A stretch of DNA of 54,555 bases from Bacteroidia bacterium (GTDB taxonomy: Bacteria > Bacteroidota > Bacteroidia > Cytophagales > Cyclobacteriaceae): NCBI GenBank assembly GCA_030426345.1, contig JAUHYU010000025.1:1-54555 (forward strand), written 5' to 3'. The position numbers and the translations under genes were made by a program. The notes under the pieces are model-generated. The model did not search any database and was not told where the DNA came from. It saw nothing but the letters and a program-made list of their open reading frames with translations. Shown in pieces: positions 25,899 to 35,547 of the stretch (positions are counted from its first letter, which is position 1; every line of letters starts with the position of its first letter).

Positions 25899-26633
25899 AT
25901 GAAACATTTAATGGCATTACTCTTCGCATTGTTGACTGTGACGCAAATACAGGCACAAGACGCGATCGCTATCCTAAACAAGGTAGACGAGAATATGAAT
26001 TCGAACTCTAACACTACCAAATCAGACATGGTGATCTACGGTCGTAGAAACAGCCGTACAGTCACTTCTATTGGCTATGCGGAGGGTAAAAACAAGTCCT
26101 TTTCGGAGTACCTCGCACCAGAACGAGAGAAGGGCACAAAGATGCTCAAAATAGAAGGTTACCTGTGGGTGTATTCACCCTCTACCGACCGAACCATTCA
26201 GCTATCCGGGCACATGTTGAAGCAATCATTGATGGGGTCTGACTTGTCCTATGAGGACATAATGGAAAACCGAAAACTGATAGATATGTACAATGCCGAA
26301 GTGGTGGGGGACGAAACGATAGACGGTAGAAAAACATGGGTGCTCCAATTGAAAGCAAAAGTGGATGACGCCACTTATGACAGTCGCAAATTATGGGTAG
26401 ATGCTGAAAGATACGTCCCCCTGAAAGAGGAATTGTATGCCAAAAGCGGTCAGCTCCTCAAGAAAACCGTCATGTCGGACATCAAACAAATTGATGGGCG
26501 TTGGTACCCGACCAAGATGAACTACAAGGACATGCTCAAAGACGGAAAAGGAACTGATTTCATCGTGTTAGAAATCAATTTTGATGCAGAGATTCCTGAC
26601 TATATTTTTAGCAAGGCCAGTTTGAAGAAGTAG
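25899..26633 (+). CDS. LolA-like outer-membrane lipoprotein-sorting protein (PF17131 type)
   Basis: A signal peptide ends near QIQAQ. The mature 220 residues show the LolA/LppX half-barrel pattern of this family: SDMVIYGRRNSRTVTSIGYAEGKNKSFSEYLAPEREKGTKMLKIEGYLWVYSPSTDRTIQLSGHMLKQSLMGSDLSYEDIM. It would be a periplasmic carrier that accepts a lipidated or hydrophobic cargo from the permeases and passes it toward the outer membrane. It is the last gene of the TetR operon, 30 bp after permease 3. Confidence 0.88.
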   Translation: MKHLMALLFALLTVTQIQAQDAIAILNKVDENMNSNSNTTKSDMVIYGRRNSRTVTSIGYAEGKNKSFSEYLAPEREKGTKMLKIEGYLWVYSPSTDRTIQLSGHMLKQSLMGSDLSYEDIMENRKLIDMYNAEVVGDETIDGRKTWVLQLKAKVDDATYDSRKLWVDAERYVPLKEELYAKSGQLLKKTVMSDIKQIDGRWYPTKMNYKDMLKDGKGTDFIVLEINFDAEIPDYIFSKASLKK

Positions 26634-26666
26634 TTGTAGTTTAGATGAATAGAGGTTTGAAGTCAG

Positions 26667-27719
26667 CTATTTGGACTTTCCATAATCATTGATAACTCCC
26701 AACTCGATCCAGTTGGCCAGAGCTTGGCGGTTGTCGCTAATCACCAATCGCAACTGATCGCGGTAGTTCCGGATGTTGCCCAGCTCAATGTACGCGATGG
26801 GTGGCAGGGTGTTTTTGATCATGTAGAGGCCGCTTCTTGACGACACGCTGCCATGGTACTCGCGTCCCGGCTGATGGCGCCCGTATTTGGATTTGAAGAC
26901 ATCGTGGATTTCTCTAGCCAGTTTTTCGCCACCCGTGCTATTTTGATGGTGATAGAAAAACACATCAATATTTTGGCCTTTGCTCCTGCTGTCAATGTGA
27001 ATGGCGATCAACCGCTGATATGCACCCTTGTGTTGATGATACAATTTGTTCACTTCATCTGCACGCTGTTTTAGCCTTGCCTTCTGATTGAGCGGCAGCG
27101 TCTGATTTGACAAGGTCGTTTCCGTCCTGTCAATTTTCAAAATGCGGTCGTCGCGGATGCCATCTTTTTTGTCCTGTATAATCATGTACACCGTGGCCCC
27201 GTGCGAAATCAGATTTCTTGCCAACCGCAAAGTGACATCATAGGCATATTCATCTTCACTGAGCGTATGGCCACCATAAGTTCCCATAGCTCCAGGATCT
27301 GGTCCTCCATGACCACTCACCAGATAATACACTGCCCCATCAAGCCTATTGTCGATAATCGGCACCTTTTCATATTTCTTACCAAAAAGCGGATTGACAT
27401 AACTTGATGGTTTTTCAATGGTTTTTTTGTCCGGGATCGGTGTCAGGATTCGATCAGGCAAAAGGTATGTAGTTCCTGCAATCAGCAACGTATCTCCACC
27501 GAGTTTTTGTTTGTTAGCCTCAATGAATGGTTTTTTGTGCACTTTTGGTTCTAGTTCATTCCTTTCTAAAATTTCATAAATCCCTTCCCATTCCTGTGCC
27601 ACCACGATGTTGTCGTCATTTTGCGCATGGGCAACATGACATGTTATTATAAAAATGGAGGAACAAACAACAGAAAATACCCAAAACCTCATCCAGCGTT
27701 TTTTTTGACAATTTTTCAA
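26667..27719 (-). CDS. N-acetylmuramoyl-L-alanine amidase (Amidase_3)
   Basis: A signal peptide ends near HVAHAQ. About 90 residues with a LysM-like look (TLLIAGTTYLLPD) precede the Amidase_3 catalytic domain. The Zn ligands are visible: His in LVSGHGGPDPGA, Glu in LSEDEYAYDVTLRLARNL and His in AIHIDSRS, with the catalytic Glu in IAYIELGNIRNYRDQ. It cleaves the amide bond between MurNAc and the stem peptide. It faces the LolA-like gene tail to tail and lies 39 bp after the DCC gene. Confidence 0.9.
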   Translation of the reverse strand: MKNCQKKRWMRFWVFSVVCSSIFIITCHVAHAQNDDNIVVAQEWEGIYEILERNELEPKVHKKPFIEANKQKLGGDTLLIAGTTYLLPDRILTPIPDKKTIEKPSSYVNPLFGKKYEKVPIIDNRLDGAVYYLVSGHGGPDPGAMGTYGGHTLSEDEYAYDVTLRLARNLISHGATVYMIIQDKKDGIRDDRILKIDRTETTLSNQTLPLNQKARLKQRADEVNKLYHQHKGAYQRLIAIHIDSRSKGQNIDVFFYHHQNSTGGEKLAREIHDVFKSKYGRHQPGREYHGSVSSRSGLYMIKNTLPPIAYIELGNIRNYRDQLRLVISDNRQALANWIELGVINDYGKSK

Positions 27720-27758
27720 ATTGCGAATATAGGGATGAAAGAAGACTATAAAAAAACC

Positions 27759-28160
27759 TCACTCGACGAACCGTGATTTGATTTGATCGGACGGCACCAA
27801 GCAATGATCCATCTTGCCAAACCATCGGTACCGATTATCTGAAATAAAATCATAAATCCTATCTCGCCAAGACTTAGGTAAAACATAAAACATGGCAAAG
27901 CATTTCCAGATTCCTCCCAAATCATAAAATATTTTTAAGGCCGCAGACGATTTGAAATATATTCCCCCAGCAGTATGATAAACGACGGAATCATATTTTT
28001 CTATTTTATTTTCATGGATTCTGAGGGCTTTTTTGGCATAATTAGACTGCAAGGAGGCAAAGGAAAAGATGGCTTTTTTATCCCGTTTTATGACAAACCT
28101 AACTGCCCAATGGCAAAGATTGCATTCCCCATCAAAATATATGATTTTCCTAACTTTCAT
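27759..28160 (-). CDS. DCC-family thiol-disulfide oxidoreductase (DUF393)
   Basis: The opening KIIYFDGECNLCHWAVRF carries the family DGxCxxC motif (Asp10, Cys13, Cys16). FASLQSNYAKKAL and the tail YDFISDNRYRWFGK (the YR.FG motif of the family) complete the pattern at the usual length of about 130 residues. The biochemical role of DCC proteins is poorly known; a redox function is assumed from the CxxC. It is upstream of the amidase gene on the same strand. Confidence 0.92.
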   Translation of the reverse strand: MKVRKIIYFDGECNLCHWAVRFVIKRDKKAIFSFASLQSNYAKKALRIHENKIEKYDSVVYHTAGGIYFKSSAALKIFYDLGGIWKCFAMFYVLPKSWRDRIYDFISDNRYRWFGKMDHCLVPSDQIKSRFVE

Positions 28161-28210
28161 ATCCTAAAACCAATTGGCAATATACACGCTAAGTGAATAC
28201 TTATTAGGAC

Positions 28211-28233
28211 AAAAAGCCCTAAAAATCCATGAA
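28211..28233 (+). repeat. Dispersed 23-bp element, forward copy
   Basis: AAAAAGC-CCTAA-AAATCCATGAA, a perfect match. It is 51 bp upstream of the DCC gene and about 300 bp before the alginate-export/nrf operon, which has a reverse copy after its far end (32152-32174). The remaining intergenic sequence to 28540 holds a TTGAGTCAA palindrome near 28348 and no gene. Confidence 0.8.
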
Positions 28234-28540
28234 CAATCAACTCTAACTTGCTCATGAGTGCATCCCTTATTTTGAATAATTCTATATTAACCTTTGTCCA
28301 TAAAATAACTTCATTTCGCTCTACTTTTTATTGAACTATTTTATAACTTGAGTCAACTAGTAAACACCACAACACCTTTTATTTTTTTATACACACTAGT
28401 TGCCAACCTAAATACAAATGACTGACAACCCAATATCAGAAAAAAACAGCAAACTGGAAGAAGCCTCCTGATACGAACCCATTTACAATAAAAAGGACTT
28501 TAGGAGCAAGAACATTGTTTAGTATTTAAATCTATTTTTC

Positions 28541-29827
28541 ATGAAACGTCTATTCCTTTTAAGCGCTATACTCCTTGTACCTCTTTTCTTCTTTTCCACT
28601 GCCACCATTGCGCAGTTTACCCTGACGGGGGAAATAAGACCTCGTGGGGAATTTCGAAATGGGTTTAAAGAGCTAAAAAGCAAGGATGCTGACCCTGCAT
28701 TTTTTGTTGAGCAGCGAACAAGACTCTATTTTGATTTTACTAAGGACAACATCCAACTCAACGTAGCTTTGCAAGATGTCCGAATTTGGGGGTCTACTGA
28801 CCAGATTTACAAAACAGATCCCTCTCTGGACAATGTGTATGAGGCATGGGGAAAATATGCTTTTGACGATAAATATGGCTTTAAAATAGGCCGTCAAGCC
28901 TTGAATTATGACAATGCTCGCTTCATGGGAAACCTCGACTGGGCGCAACAAGGGCGCAGCCACGATGCACTTTTGCTCACTAGAGAATATAACCAGAGCA
29001 AGCTCCATCTCGCTGTTGCCTACAATCAAAAAGTTCCGTTTGAACCCGGCAAGCTTTATGGCACAGACTACCTTGGCATCAACAATTATAAATCCATGAT
29101 TTTTGCTTGGTGGAACAAAAAGTGTGACAATGGAGAATACTCCTTGCTATTTCACAACGATGGACGCCAGGTCGCTGCCGACACCTCCACGGCCTATCGA
29201 CAGACCTACGGAGCTTTGGGAAATATCATGTTGGGTGGGGTAAAATTAGATGGAGAATTTTACTATCAAGGTGGAAAAAATAGTGCTGATACAGACGTAA
29301 ACGCATTCATGATTGCCATTCATGCCATGATGAAAACAGATATAACACCAATCACTTTTGGATTTGAATACCTTTCAGGAACGAGCACTACAGATAATAC
29401 AGACAAATCATTCAATCCGCTATATGGTACCAATCACAAGTTTTATGGATTTATGGACTATTTTTATGTAGGAAATAATCATGGGCAGGGAGGTAAGACT
29501 TCAGGTTTGATAGATGGACATGTGAAGACCAATTTCAGTTTAGGAAAAAAATCTAATCTGGCTGCCAATCTGCATTATTTCGCCAGTCCGGCTAAAATCT
29601 ATAAAACACCATCTGAAAACTTCGGTTCAACACTTGGTACAGAAGTGGATTTCGTGTATTCATTGGCTTTGACCAAAGATGTGAAGTTTAATCTAGGCTA
29701 CTCACATATGTTTGCCACAGAAACTATGGAAGCTGTAAAGGGAGGCGACAAGTCGGCACTCAATAATTGGGTTTGGGCCATGGTCGCCTTCAAACCGCAA
29801 TTGTTTAGTACTGCCAAAGAAAAATAA
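28541..29827 (+). CDS. Alginate-export-like outer-membrane porin
   Basis: A signal peptide (ends STATIAQ) precedes a barrel that begins FTLTGEIRPRGEFRNGF. It contains VEQRTRLYFDFTKDNIQLNVALQDVRIWG and the family motif YGFKIGRQALNYDNARFMGNLDWAQQGRSHDALLL, as in the Alginate_exp family (PF13372). Members form anion-selective outer-membrane channels. Only 10 bp separate it from nrfH, so it may serve as the nitrite or general anion entry pore for the Nrf complex. That role is inferred from the operon. Confidence 0.88.
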   Translation: MKRLFLLSAILLVPLFFFSTATIAQFTLTGEIRPRGEFRNGFKELKSKDADPAFFVEQRTRLYFDFTKDNIQLNVALQDVRIWGSTDQIYKTDPSLDNVYEAWGKYAFDDKYGFKIGRQALNYDNARFMGNLDWAQQGRSHDALLLTREYNQSKLHLAVAYNQKVPFEPGKLYGTDYLGINNYKSMIFAWWNKKCDNGEYSLLFHNDGRQVAADTSTAYRQTYGALGNIMLGGVKLDGEFYYQGGKNSADTDVNAFMIAIHAMMKTDITPITFGFEYLSGTSTTDNTDKSFNPLYGTNHKFYGFMDYFYVGNNHGQGGKTSGLIDGHVKTNFSLGKKSNLAANLHYFASPAKIYKTPSENFGSTLGTEVDFVYSLALTKDVKFNLGYSHMFATETMEAVKGGDKSALNNWVWAMVAFKPQLFSTAKEK

Positions 29828-29837
29828 TCTTACTGCT

Positions 29838-30431
29838 ATGGGCTTAAAAGAAACATTCAATTATCTAAGACCTCCATCCAACTGGATATTTTATGTAAAT
29901 CTATTGATCGCCTTTTTTACGGGAATTTTAATCTATGCGCTTTATGTTTCCAATGCCGTTTCCTATCTCTCGGATGAACCCGAAACTTGTGTAAACTGCC
30001 ATGTGATGCGTTCCGAATTTGCCACTTGGCAGCATAGCAGCCACCGAGAAGTCGCCACATGCAACGATTGTCATGTCCCTCACAACAATGTAGTAAACAA
30101 ATATTTCTTTAAGGCAAAAGATGGACTCAGACATGCCACGATATTTACGTTGAGAACTGAACCGCAGGTAATAAAAATGCATGCCGCCGGACAAAAGGTG
30201 GTTCAGACAAACTGCCAAAATTGCCATCAACGACTCAATAGCACTGTTGGGCTCAATAATGTGACACTGGAAGATAAAATGCATGGAGATGGAAAGCTTT
30301 GCTGGGATTGCCACAGGGAAGTGCCCCATGGCAGGGTCAAAGGGTTGAATTCTACTCCTGATGCCAAAGTGCCATTGCCCGAAAGCCCAATTCCCACATT
30401 TATAAGAAACCTAAATAAAACCACTAAATAG
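29838..30431 (+). CDS. nrfH: Cytochrome c nitrite reductase small subunit NrfH
   Basis: A membrane helix (WIFYVNLLIAFFTGILIYALYVSNAV) anchors a periplasmic domain with four CxxCH haem sites: CVNCH, CNDCH, CQNCH and CWDCH. This is the NapC/NirT-type tetrahaem quinol dehydrogenase that passes electrons from menaquinol to NrfA. The size of 197 residues is slightly above the family norm because of a Pro-rich tail. It sits directly before nrfA. Confidence 0.96.
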   Translation: MGLKETFNYLRPPSNWIFYVNLLIAFFTGILIYALYVSNAVSYLSDEPETCVNCHVMRSEFATWQHSSHREVATCNDCHVPHNNVVNKYFFKAKDGLRHATIFTLRTEPQVIKMHAAGQKVVQTNCQNCHQRLNSTVGLNNVTLEDKMHGDGKLCWDCHREVPHGRVKGLNSTPDAKVPLPESPIPTFIRNLNKTTK

Positions 30432-30439
30432 CCTTTGTT

Positions 30440-31981
30440 ATGAATACCATACGAAAATCAGTACAGTCAAAACCATGGTTGGGTTGGATCCTATTTGCCA
30501 TCACGGCATTGATCGTTTTTGGCCTTGGCCTGCTTACCTCAAGCATTATCGAGCGGCGAACAGAAACTTTATATCTCGATCAGAAAAAAGTGGAGATCGA
30601 CCAGTTTGAACCGCGCAACATCGTCTGGAGCCAAAATTATCCCAAACAGTACGAATCGTACATGGCCACAAGAGACACTTCATTTGTGAGTAAATACAAT
30701 GGCAATGCCAAAATTGATCAATTGGAGTTATTCCCTGAACTAGTAATATTATGGGCAGGTTATGGATTTTCGAAGGATTACAACCAACCCAAAGGACACG
30801 TGTATGCCATCTCTGATATTGAGGAAACGCTGCGCACAGGTGCTCCTACTGGGCCTGATGACGGCCCGATGCCAGCCACCTGTTGGACGTGTAAAAGTCC
30901 TGACGTTCCAAGGATGATGGACAAGATCGGTGTTAAGGAATTTTACACAGGCAAATGGGCCAGCCATGGAGGAGAAGTAGTAAACCCAATCGGATGTGCG
31001 GATTGTCATAATGAAAAAACCATGGAATTGCAGATCACGAGGCCCGCTCTCGTAGAGGCTTTTGAAAGGCAAGGGAAAGATATTAATGTCGCCACCCATC
31101 AGGAAATGAGAACACTCGTTTGCGCGCAATGCCATGTAGAATATTATTTCAACAAAGAAAAACCATTTGAAGGTGTTCCATATTTAACCTTTCCCTGGGA
31201 TAACGGTATGACCGTCGAGGATATCGAAAAATACTATGACGACATCGAATTTAGCGATTGGACGCATTCACTCAGCAAAGCCCCAATGATCAAAGCGCAG
31301 CATCCAGGATACGAAATTTTCCAAACAGGCATCCATGCCAGGAGGGGAGTAGCCTGTGCGGATTGCCACATGCCTTACAAGTCTGAAGGTGGGGTGAAAT
31401 TTACAGATCATAAAATCCAAAGCCCGCTGAACAACATGTCTACAAGCTGTCAGGTGTGTCATCGGGAAAGCGAGCAGGAACTCACCAATAGCGTATATGC
31501 CAACATGGACCGGGTATTGGAAATCCGTGGAAATTTGGAACATTTATTAGTTACCACACACTTGGAAGCAGAGTATGCATGGAAGATGGGAGCTACTGAA
31601 GATCAAATGAAGTTGGCGCTCATGGATATCCGACACGCACAATGGAGGTGGGATTTTGCAGCAGCCAGTCATGGTGGGGCATTTCATGCCCCTGTTGAGA
31701 CTTTGAGGGTGTTGGGCACAGGCATCCAGAAAGCCCAGGACGCAAGATTAAAAATCGCCTCGGTGGTATTTGAACTGGGACACAAGGGTAATATCCCGCT
31801 GGCTGATGTAAGCACCAAATCCAAAGCTCAGGCATATATCGGCCTGGACATGGACAAGCTGATCGAAGAAAAGAAAAAATTCCTGAAAGAAGTACTGCCC
31901 AAATGGAATGAAGCCGCAAAAAAGCGCGAAGATGCCATGCCTCAGTACGACATAAAAAACAAGGCAGTTTCTATGAAATAG
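30440..31981 (+). CDS. nrfA: Cytochrome c nitrite reductase, catalytic subunit NrfA
   Basis: The protein has a membrane or signal helix at residues 13-33 and five haem sites: CWTCK at 148-152, the lysine-ligated catalytic haem typical of NrfA, and CADCH, CAQCH, CADCH and CQVCH. TGIHARRGVACADCHMPYKSEGGVKFTDHKIQSPLNN is the usual Ca-site region. It reduces nitrite to ammonium with six electrons in the periplasm. The apparent lack of signal peptidase cleavage suggests it may stay membrane-anchored with NrfH. The Crp-type regulator at 40473 is not adjacent. Confidence 0.97.
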   Translation: MNTIRKSVQSKPWLGWILFAITALIVFGLGLLTSSIIERRTETLYLDQKKVEIDQFEPRNIVWSQNYPKQYESYMATRDTSFVSKYNGNAKIDQLELFPELVILWAGYGFSKDYNQPKGHVYAISDIEETLRTGAPTGPDDGPMPATCWTCKSPDVPRMMDKIGVKEFYTGKWASHGGEVVNPIGCADCHNEKTMELQITRPALVEAFERQGKDINVATHQEMRTLVCAQCHVEYYFNKEKPFEGVPYLTFPWDNGMTVEDIEKYYDDIEFSDWTHSLSKAPMIKAQHPGYEIFQTGIHARRGVACADCHMPYKSEGGVKFTDHKIQSPLNNMSTSCQVCHRESEQELTNSVYANMDRVLEIRGNLEHLLVTTHLEAEYAWKMGATEDQMKLALMDIRHAQWRWDFAAASHGGAFHAPVETLRVLGTGIQKAQDARLKIASVVFELGHKGNIPLADVSTKSKAQAYIGLDMDKLIEEKKKFLKEVLPKWNEAAKKREDAMPQYDIKNKAVSMK

Positions 31982-32022
31982 CCTGCCCCTTGTGTCAATA
32001 GCGACCAACACTTCAATTCCCG

Positions 32023-32063
32023 ACAACGCTTTGTCCTATTTTGGAAAAGCGTTGTTCTTTTTT
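32023..32063 (+). terminator. Rho-independent terminator after nrfA
   Basis: ACAACGCTTT (32023-32032) pairs with AAAGCGTTGT (32046-32055) over 10 bp with a 13-nt loop, followed by TCTTTTTTT. It lies about 40 bp past the nrfA stop, at the expected end of the operon. Confidence 0.85.
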
Positions 32064-32151
32064 ACCAAGACAAGTTGCGGATAAAAATCAAGCATCGTTT
32101 ATAAACAATTTTCAAATATTACTTACCTTGAATAATTGAATTGCAATCGCA

Positions 32152-32174
32152 TCCATGGAAAATTAATGCTTTTT
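32152..32174 (-). repeat. Dispersed 23-bp element, reverse copy, diverged
   Basis: On the minus strand AAAAAGC-ATTAA-TTTTCCATGGA: spacing and both cores are kept, but the second block differs at four positions. It is 55 bp before the acyl-CoA ligase start. Confidence 0.55.
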
Positions 32175-32229
32175 TGGATATAATTGTGATTGCAATGCCT
32201 GAGATATTTAAAAACTGAAACCAAAATTG

Positions 32230-33906
32230 ATGGAAAAACATCCAACTCTTGTTGATAAAATTTATGAGCTTCAAACAAATTTACCAAACGAAGTATTCCT
32301 AAGGCAACCTTTTGGGGATACCTGGAAGGAAGTCACTTTTGATGAAGCAGTAAATGAAGCACTTCGTTTGGTTTCAGGATTGAAGGCTTCGGGAATGCAA
32401 AAAGGAGATAAAATAGGAATTTATTCCAAGAATTGCTACCAATGGATGATCACGGAAATGGCTATTATGATGGGCGGATTCATCACAGTTCCCTTTTATG
32501 CCAATCTTGTCGGAGATGCATTGAAGGAAGTGATAGCTCTTTCAGAAATAAAGTTCCTGTTTGTAGGCAAACTTGAAGAATGGAAACAGGCCAAACCTGG
32601 TATTCCCAAAGATCTGCCGATGGTTCGATTTTCTCATTATGAGGGAAATGCCAAAGTAGATGCGGGGATATTATGGGATGATTTTATTGTTGACCACAAA
32701 CCTGATGCAGAAAACTACCGACCAAACCTTGATGATATTTGGGCAATTTTTTATACCTCCGGTACCACCGGGGTGCCAAAAGGGGCCATCGTATCCTATA
32801 AGGCTCCAGCCAACCTGATGCTAACTCAGCAGGGAAAACATGACAGTTTCAATCTTTCCGCCAAGGGGAAAAATATTTTTCTATCCTACTTACCAATGAA
32901 CCATATTGCCGAGCAGGCACTCATCGTGACCGGTGGACTGTATTTTGAAGGACGAATTTCATTTGTGGAATCCATAGAAACCTTCTCAAAAAATCTCGCT
33001 GAGGTACAGCCAAGTGTATTCCTCGCAGTGCCAAGAATCTGGACAAAGTTTCAGCAAGGCATCCTCTCAAAAATGCCTCAAAAAAAACTGGATCTATTGT
33101 TGAAAATCCCAATCATTTCGGGAATAGTAAAGAAAAAAATCCAGAAGGCACTTGGTCTGGCCAATACCAAATTGATTATTTCAGGAGCTTCGGCAATGCC
33201 AAAGGCAACGTTGGCTTGGTTTCAAAAAATCGGTATAAACATCCAGGAGACATTTGGCATGACCGAATCCATGGGAATTGTGATCATCCAGCCCAAAGAC
33301 GATATACGCCTTGCCAGGTCAGGTCGTCGACTGGAAGAAGGACAGATAAAAATTGATCCTGAAACCGATGAAATATTGGTGAAGAACAGTTGGCTGTTTG
33401 ATGGCTACTACAACGAACCTGAATTGACCAAGGCAAGCTTTGACAATGAAGGTTTTTATAAAACAGGAGACACAGGAGACCTAGACGCTGATGATTTTTT
33501 GCAAGTAAAAGGCCGCGTAAAAGATACCTTTAAGACAAACAAGGGAGAATTTATCGTACCAACTCCAATCGAAGACAAGTTTGCCGCCAACCCGCTGATT
33601 GAGCAAATATGCCTTGTGGGGATGGGGCTACCACAACCTATCGGCCTAGTACAGCTTTCAGAAGCCAGCAAAAAACTTGGCAAGGAAGAAATCAAAACCA
33701 GTTTAGCAAAAACAGTAAAAACAGTAAATGAAAAATTACACCGACATGAAATGATCCATCAGATTATTTGTATGTCAGATGAATGGACAGTCGAGAATGG
33801 CTTGCTCACCCCTACCATGAAGATTAAGCGCAGCGCTGTCCATGAAGCGTACAAACACCTGTATCAGGAATGGTATCACAGTGAAGAAACAGTGATAATG
33901 CAATGA
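32230..33906 (+). CDS. AMP-binding long-chain acyl-CoA synthetase
   Basis: The ATP-binding signature is IFYTSGTTGVPKGAIVSY. Later AMP-forming motifs are MNHIAEQA, GASAMPKATLAWFQKIGINIQETFGMTESMG, YKTGDTGDLDADDFLQVKGRVKDTFKTNKGEFI and the catalytic-Lys region LLTPTMKIKRSAV. The acyl group is probably long chain by similarity. An ATG at 32230 follows a TTG and is taken as start. The stop overlaps the next gene by 4 bp, so ligase and hydratase are coupled in fatty-acid activation and breakdown. Confidence 0.92.
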   Translation: MEKHPTLVDKIYELQTNLPNEVFLRQPFGDTWKEVTFDEAVNEALRLVSGLKASGMQKGDKIGIYSKNCYQWMITEMAIMMGGFITVPFYANLVGDALKEVIALSEIKFLFVGKLEEWKQAKPGIPKDLPMVRFSHYEGNAKVDAGILWDDFIVDHKPDAENYRPNLDDIWAIFYTSGTTGVPKGAIVSYKAPANLMLTQQGKHDSFNLSAKGKNIFLSYLPMNHIAEQALIVTGGLYFEGRISFVESIETFSKNLAEVQPSVFLAVPRIWTKFQQGILSKMPQKKLDLLLKIPIISGIVKKKIQKALGLANTKLIISGASAMPKATLAWFQKIGINIQETFGMTESMGIVIIQPKDDIRLARSGRRLEEGQIKIDPETDEILVKNSWLFDGYYNEPELTKASFDNEGFYKTGDTGDLDADDFLQVKGRVKDTFKTNKGEFIVPTPIEDKFAANPLIEQICLVGMGLPQPIGLVQLSEASKKLGKEEIKTSLAKTVKTVNEKLHRHEMIHQIICMSDEWTVENGLLTPTMKIKRSAVHEAYKHLYQEWYHSEETVIMQ

Positions 33907-34679
33907 CAAATTGGATTGTTCAATTTGATTCGGGAATTGCCAGATTAACTTTGAATACCGGAAAGCCGGGCAATCGCCTGTCCCTCGAAACCTTTGCAGA
34001 GTTGAATGACATTTTACTAGGCCTAAATGCATCAAAAATCCATGGATTGATCCTCAGTGCCGAAGGCGATGACTTCTCTCAAGGCATGGATTTAACAGGC
34101 TTTTTGGCAACTGAAAAAATGCTTCCACAATCCATGAAAGAACTCTTTGCCATCTGCAACGAAACGTTAGATCAATTGTATCACCTCCCAATCCCGACCT
34201 TGTCAGTAATACAGGGAAACTGCATTGGCGGAGGATTTTTACTTGCGTTAGCCACGGATTTTCGGTTGGCAGAAGAGACTGCAAAATTCGGTTTCCCCGA
34301 AGTAAAACAAAGCCTTGTAGTCAATCTTGGATTGAAACGGGTATATCAATTAGTTGGCGAAAATCGTACCAAGGAGCTGGTGCTTTTGGGAGATACCATC
34401 TCAGCAAAAAAGCTACACAATTGGGGAGCTCTCAATTGGGTGATTGAAAAAAATGACCTTGAAAAGAAGATTGAATATTTTACAGATAAAGTGGCTTCTC
34501 TCCCTCCTCTGGCTGTAAAATCAAATAAAAAACTGATCGGAAACCTTCCGGCCCTCTCTCAACAAGAAAGCACGGAATTGGAAAACAACTTACAAATGGA
34601 AATACTCCAAACGGCAGATTTCAAAGAGGCGATCAGTAGTTTTTTAAAAAAAAGGAAACCAATTTTCTCGGGGAAATGA
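33903..34679 (+). CDS. Enoyl-CoA hydratase/isomerase family protein
   Basis: The crotonase fold is shown by the first oxyanion-hole segment HGLILSAEGDDFSQGMDL and the second IQGNCIGGGFLLALATDFRLAEETAKFGFPEVKQSLVV. The usual active-site Glu of hydratases cannot be placed with certainty, so isomerase or other crotonase chemistry is possible. Translationally coupled to the ligase before it. Confidence 0.88.
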   Translation: MTNWIVQFDSGIARLTLNTGKPGNRLSLETFAELNDILLGLNASKIHGLILSAEGDDFSQGMDLTGFLATEKMLPQSMKELFAICNETLDQLYHLPIPTLSVIQGNCIGGGFLLALATDFRLAEETAKFGFPEVKQSLVVNLGLKRVYQLVGENRTKELVLLGDTISAKKLHNWGALNWVIEKNDLEKKIEYFTDKVASLPPLAVKSNKKLIGNLPALSQQESTELENNLQMEILQTADFKEAISSFLKKRKPIFSGK

Positions 34680-34712
34680 ACAGGATAACGGACTAAAAGC
34701 GATTATAATAAA

Positions 34713-35546
34713 ATGAAATACATCCACAACAATCTGATAATTGACCATGATAAAGCCTATGCCCATGTGAGCGATCTGGCATTGCTACGGGGATATGGCG
34801 TATTCGATTTTTTCAGGTTGGTGGGGCTACAACCTTTGTTTTTTGATGATCATCTAGAGCGGTTTTACAACTCGGCTTCGCAGCTGCGCCTGACTTGCCC
34901 AGTATCAAAAGAGGAGCTGAAAGCGCTCATCTTAAAGATTATTTCCATAAATAAAATCCAAAACTCCGGCATCCGCATGGTACTGACGGGTGGCGAATCA
35001 CCGAATGGTTACTCCATTGGAAATCCGACGCTTTTCGTGATCAACGAACCGATCAACCCATTGCCGGAAAACCATTTCACAGAAGGAATCAAACTCATAA
35101 CCCATGAATATCTGAGGGATATACCGGAGGTAAAAACCATCAACTATCTGATGGGCATTTATAATCTGCCCAAAATCCATGAACAGGGTGCGACTGATCA
35201 GCTGTACCATTGGAATGGAAAAATATCGGAACTGACCAGAAGCAATTTCTTTATCGTGGATCAAAACGGTACGATCGCTACTCCTGGAAATGGCATCCTC
35301 AAAGGCATCAACAGGGCTCACGTGTTGCAGATAGCCAAACCGAAATACGATGTGGAAGAACAAGATGTACATCTCGATGAGCTCAAAAACTGTAAAGAGG
35401 CATTCATCACAGGAACAACAAAAAAAGTAATGCCTGTAAGGCAGGTTGATGATATCGTTATCGGCAATGGCACACTTGGTAAAGTCACGTCCGATCTTCA
35501 GAAACTATTCGAAATCCATATTGAGGAACATTTAAAAGAAAACTAA
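34713..35546 (+). CDS. Class IV PLP aminotransferase
   Basis: Fold-type IV features are LALLRGYGVFDFFRL, the PLP Lys in EVKTINYLMGIY, ELTRSNFFIVDQNGTIATPGNGILKGINR and FITGTTKKVMPV. The family includes branched-chain and D-amino-acid aminotransferases and aminodeoxychorismate lyase; the sequence does not decide between them. It follows the crotonase gene by 33 bp on the same strand. Confidence 0.9.
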   Translation: MKYIHNNLIIDHDKAYAHVSDLALLRGYGVFDFFRLVGLQPLFFDDHLERFYNSASQLRLTCPVSKEELKALILKIISINKIQNSGIRMVLTGGESPNGYSIGNPTLFVINEPINPLPENHFTEGIKLITHEYLRDIPEVKTINYLMGIYNLPKIHEQGATDQLYHWNGKISELTRSNFFIVDQNGTIATPGNGILKGINRAHVLQIAKPKYDVEEQDVHLDELKNCKEAFITGTTKKVMPVRQVDDIVIGNGTLGKVTSDLQKLFEIHIEEHLKEN

Positions 35547-35547
35547 T

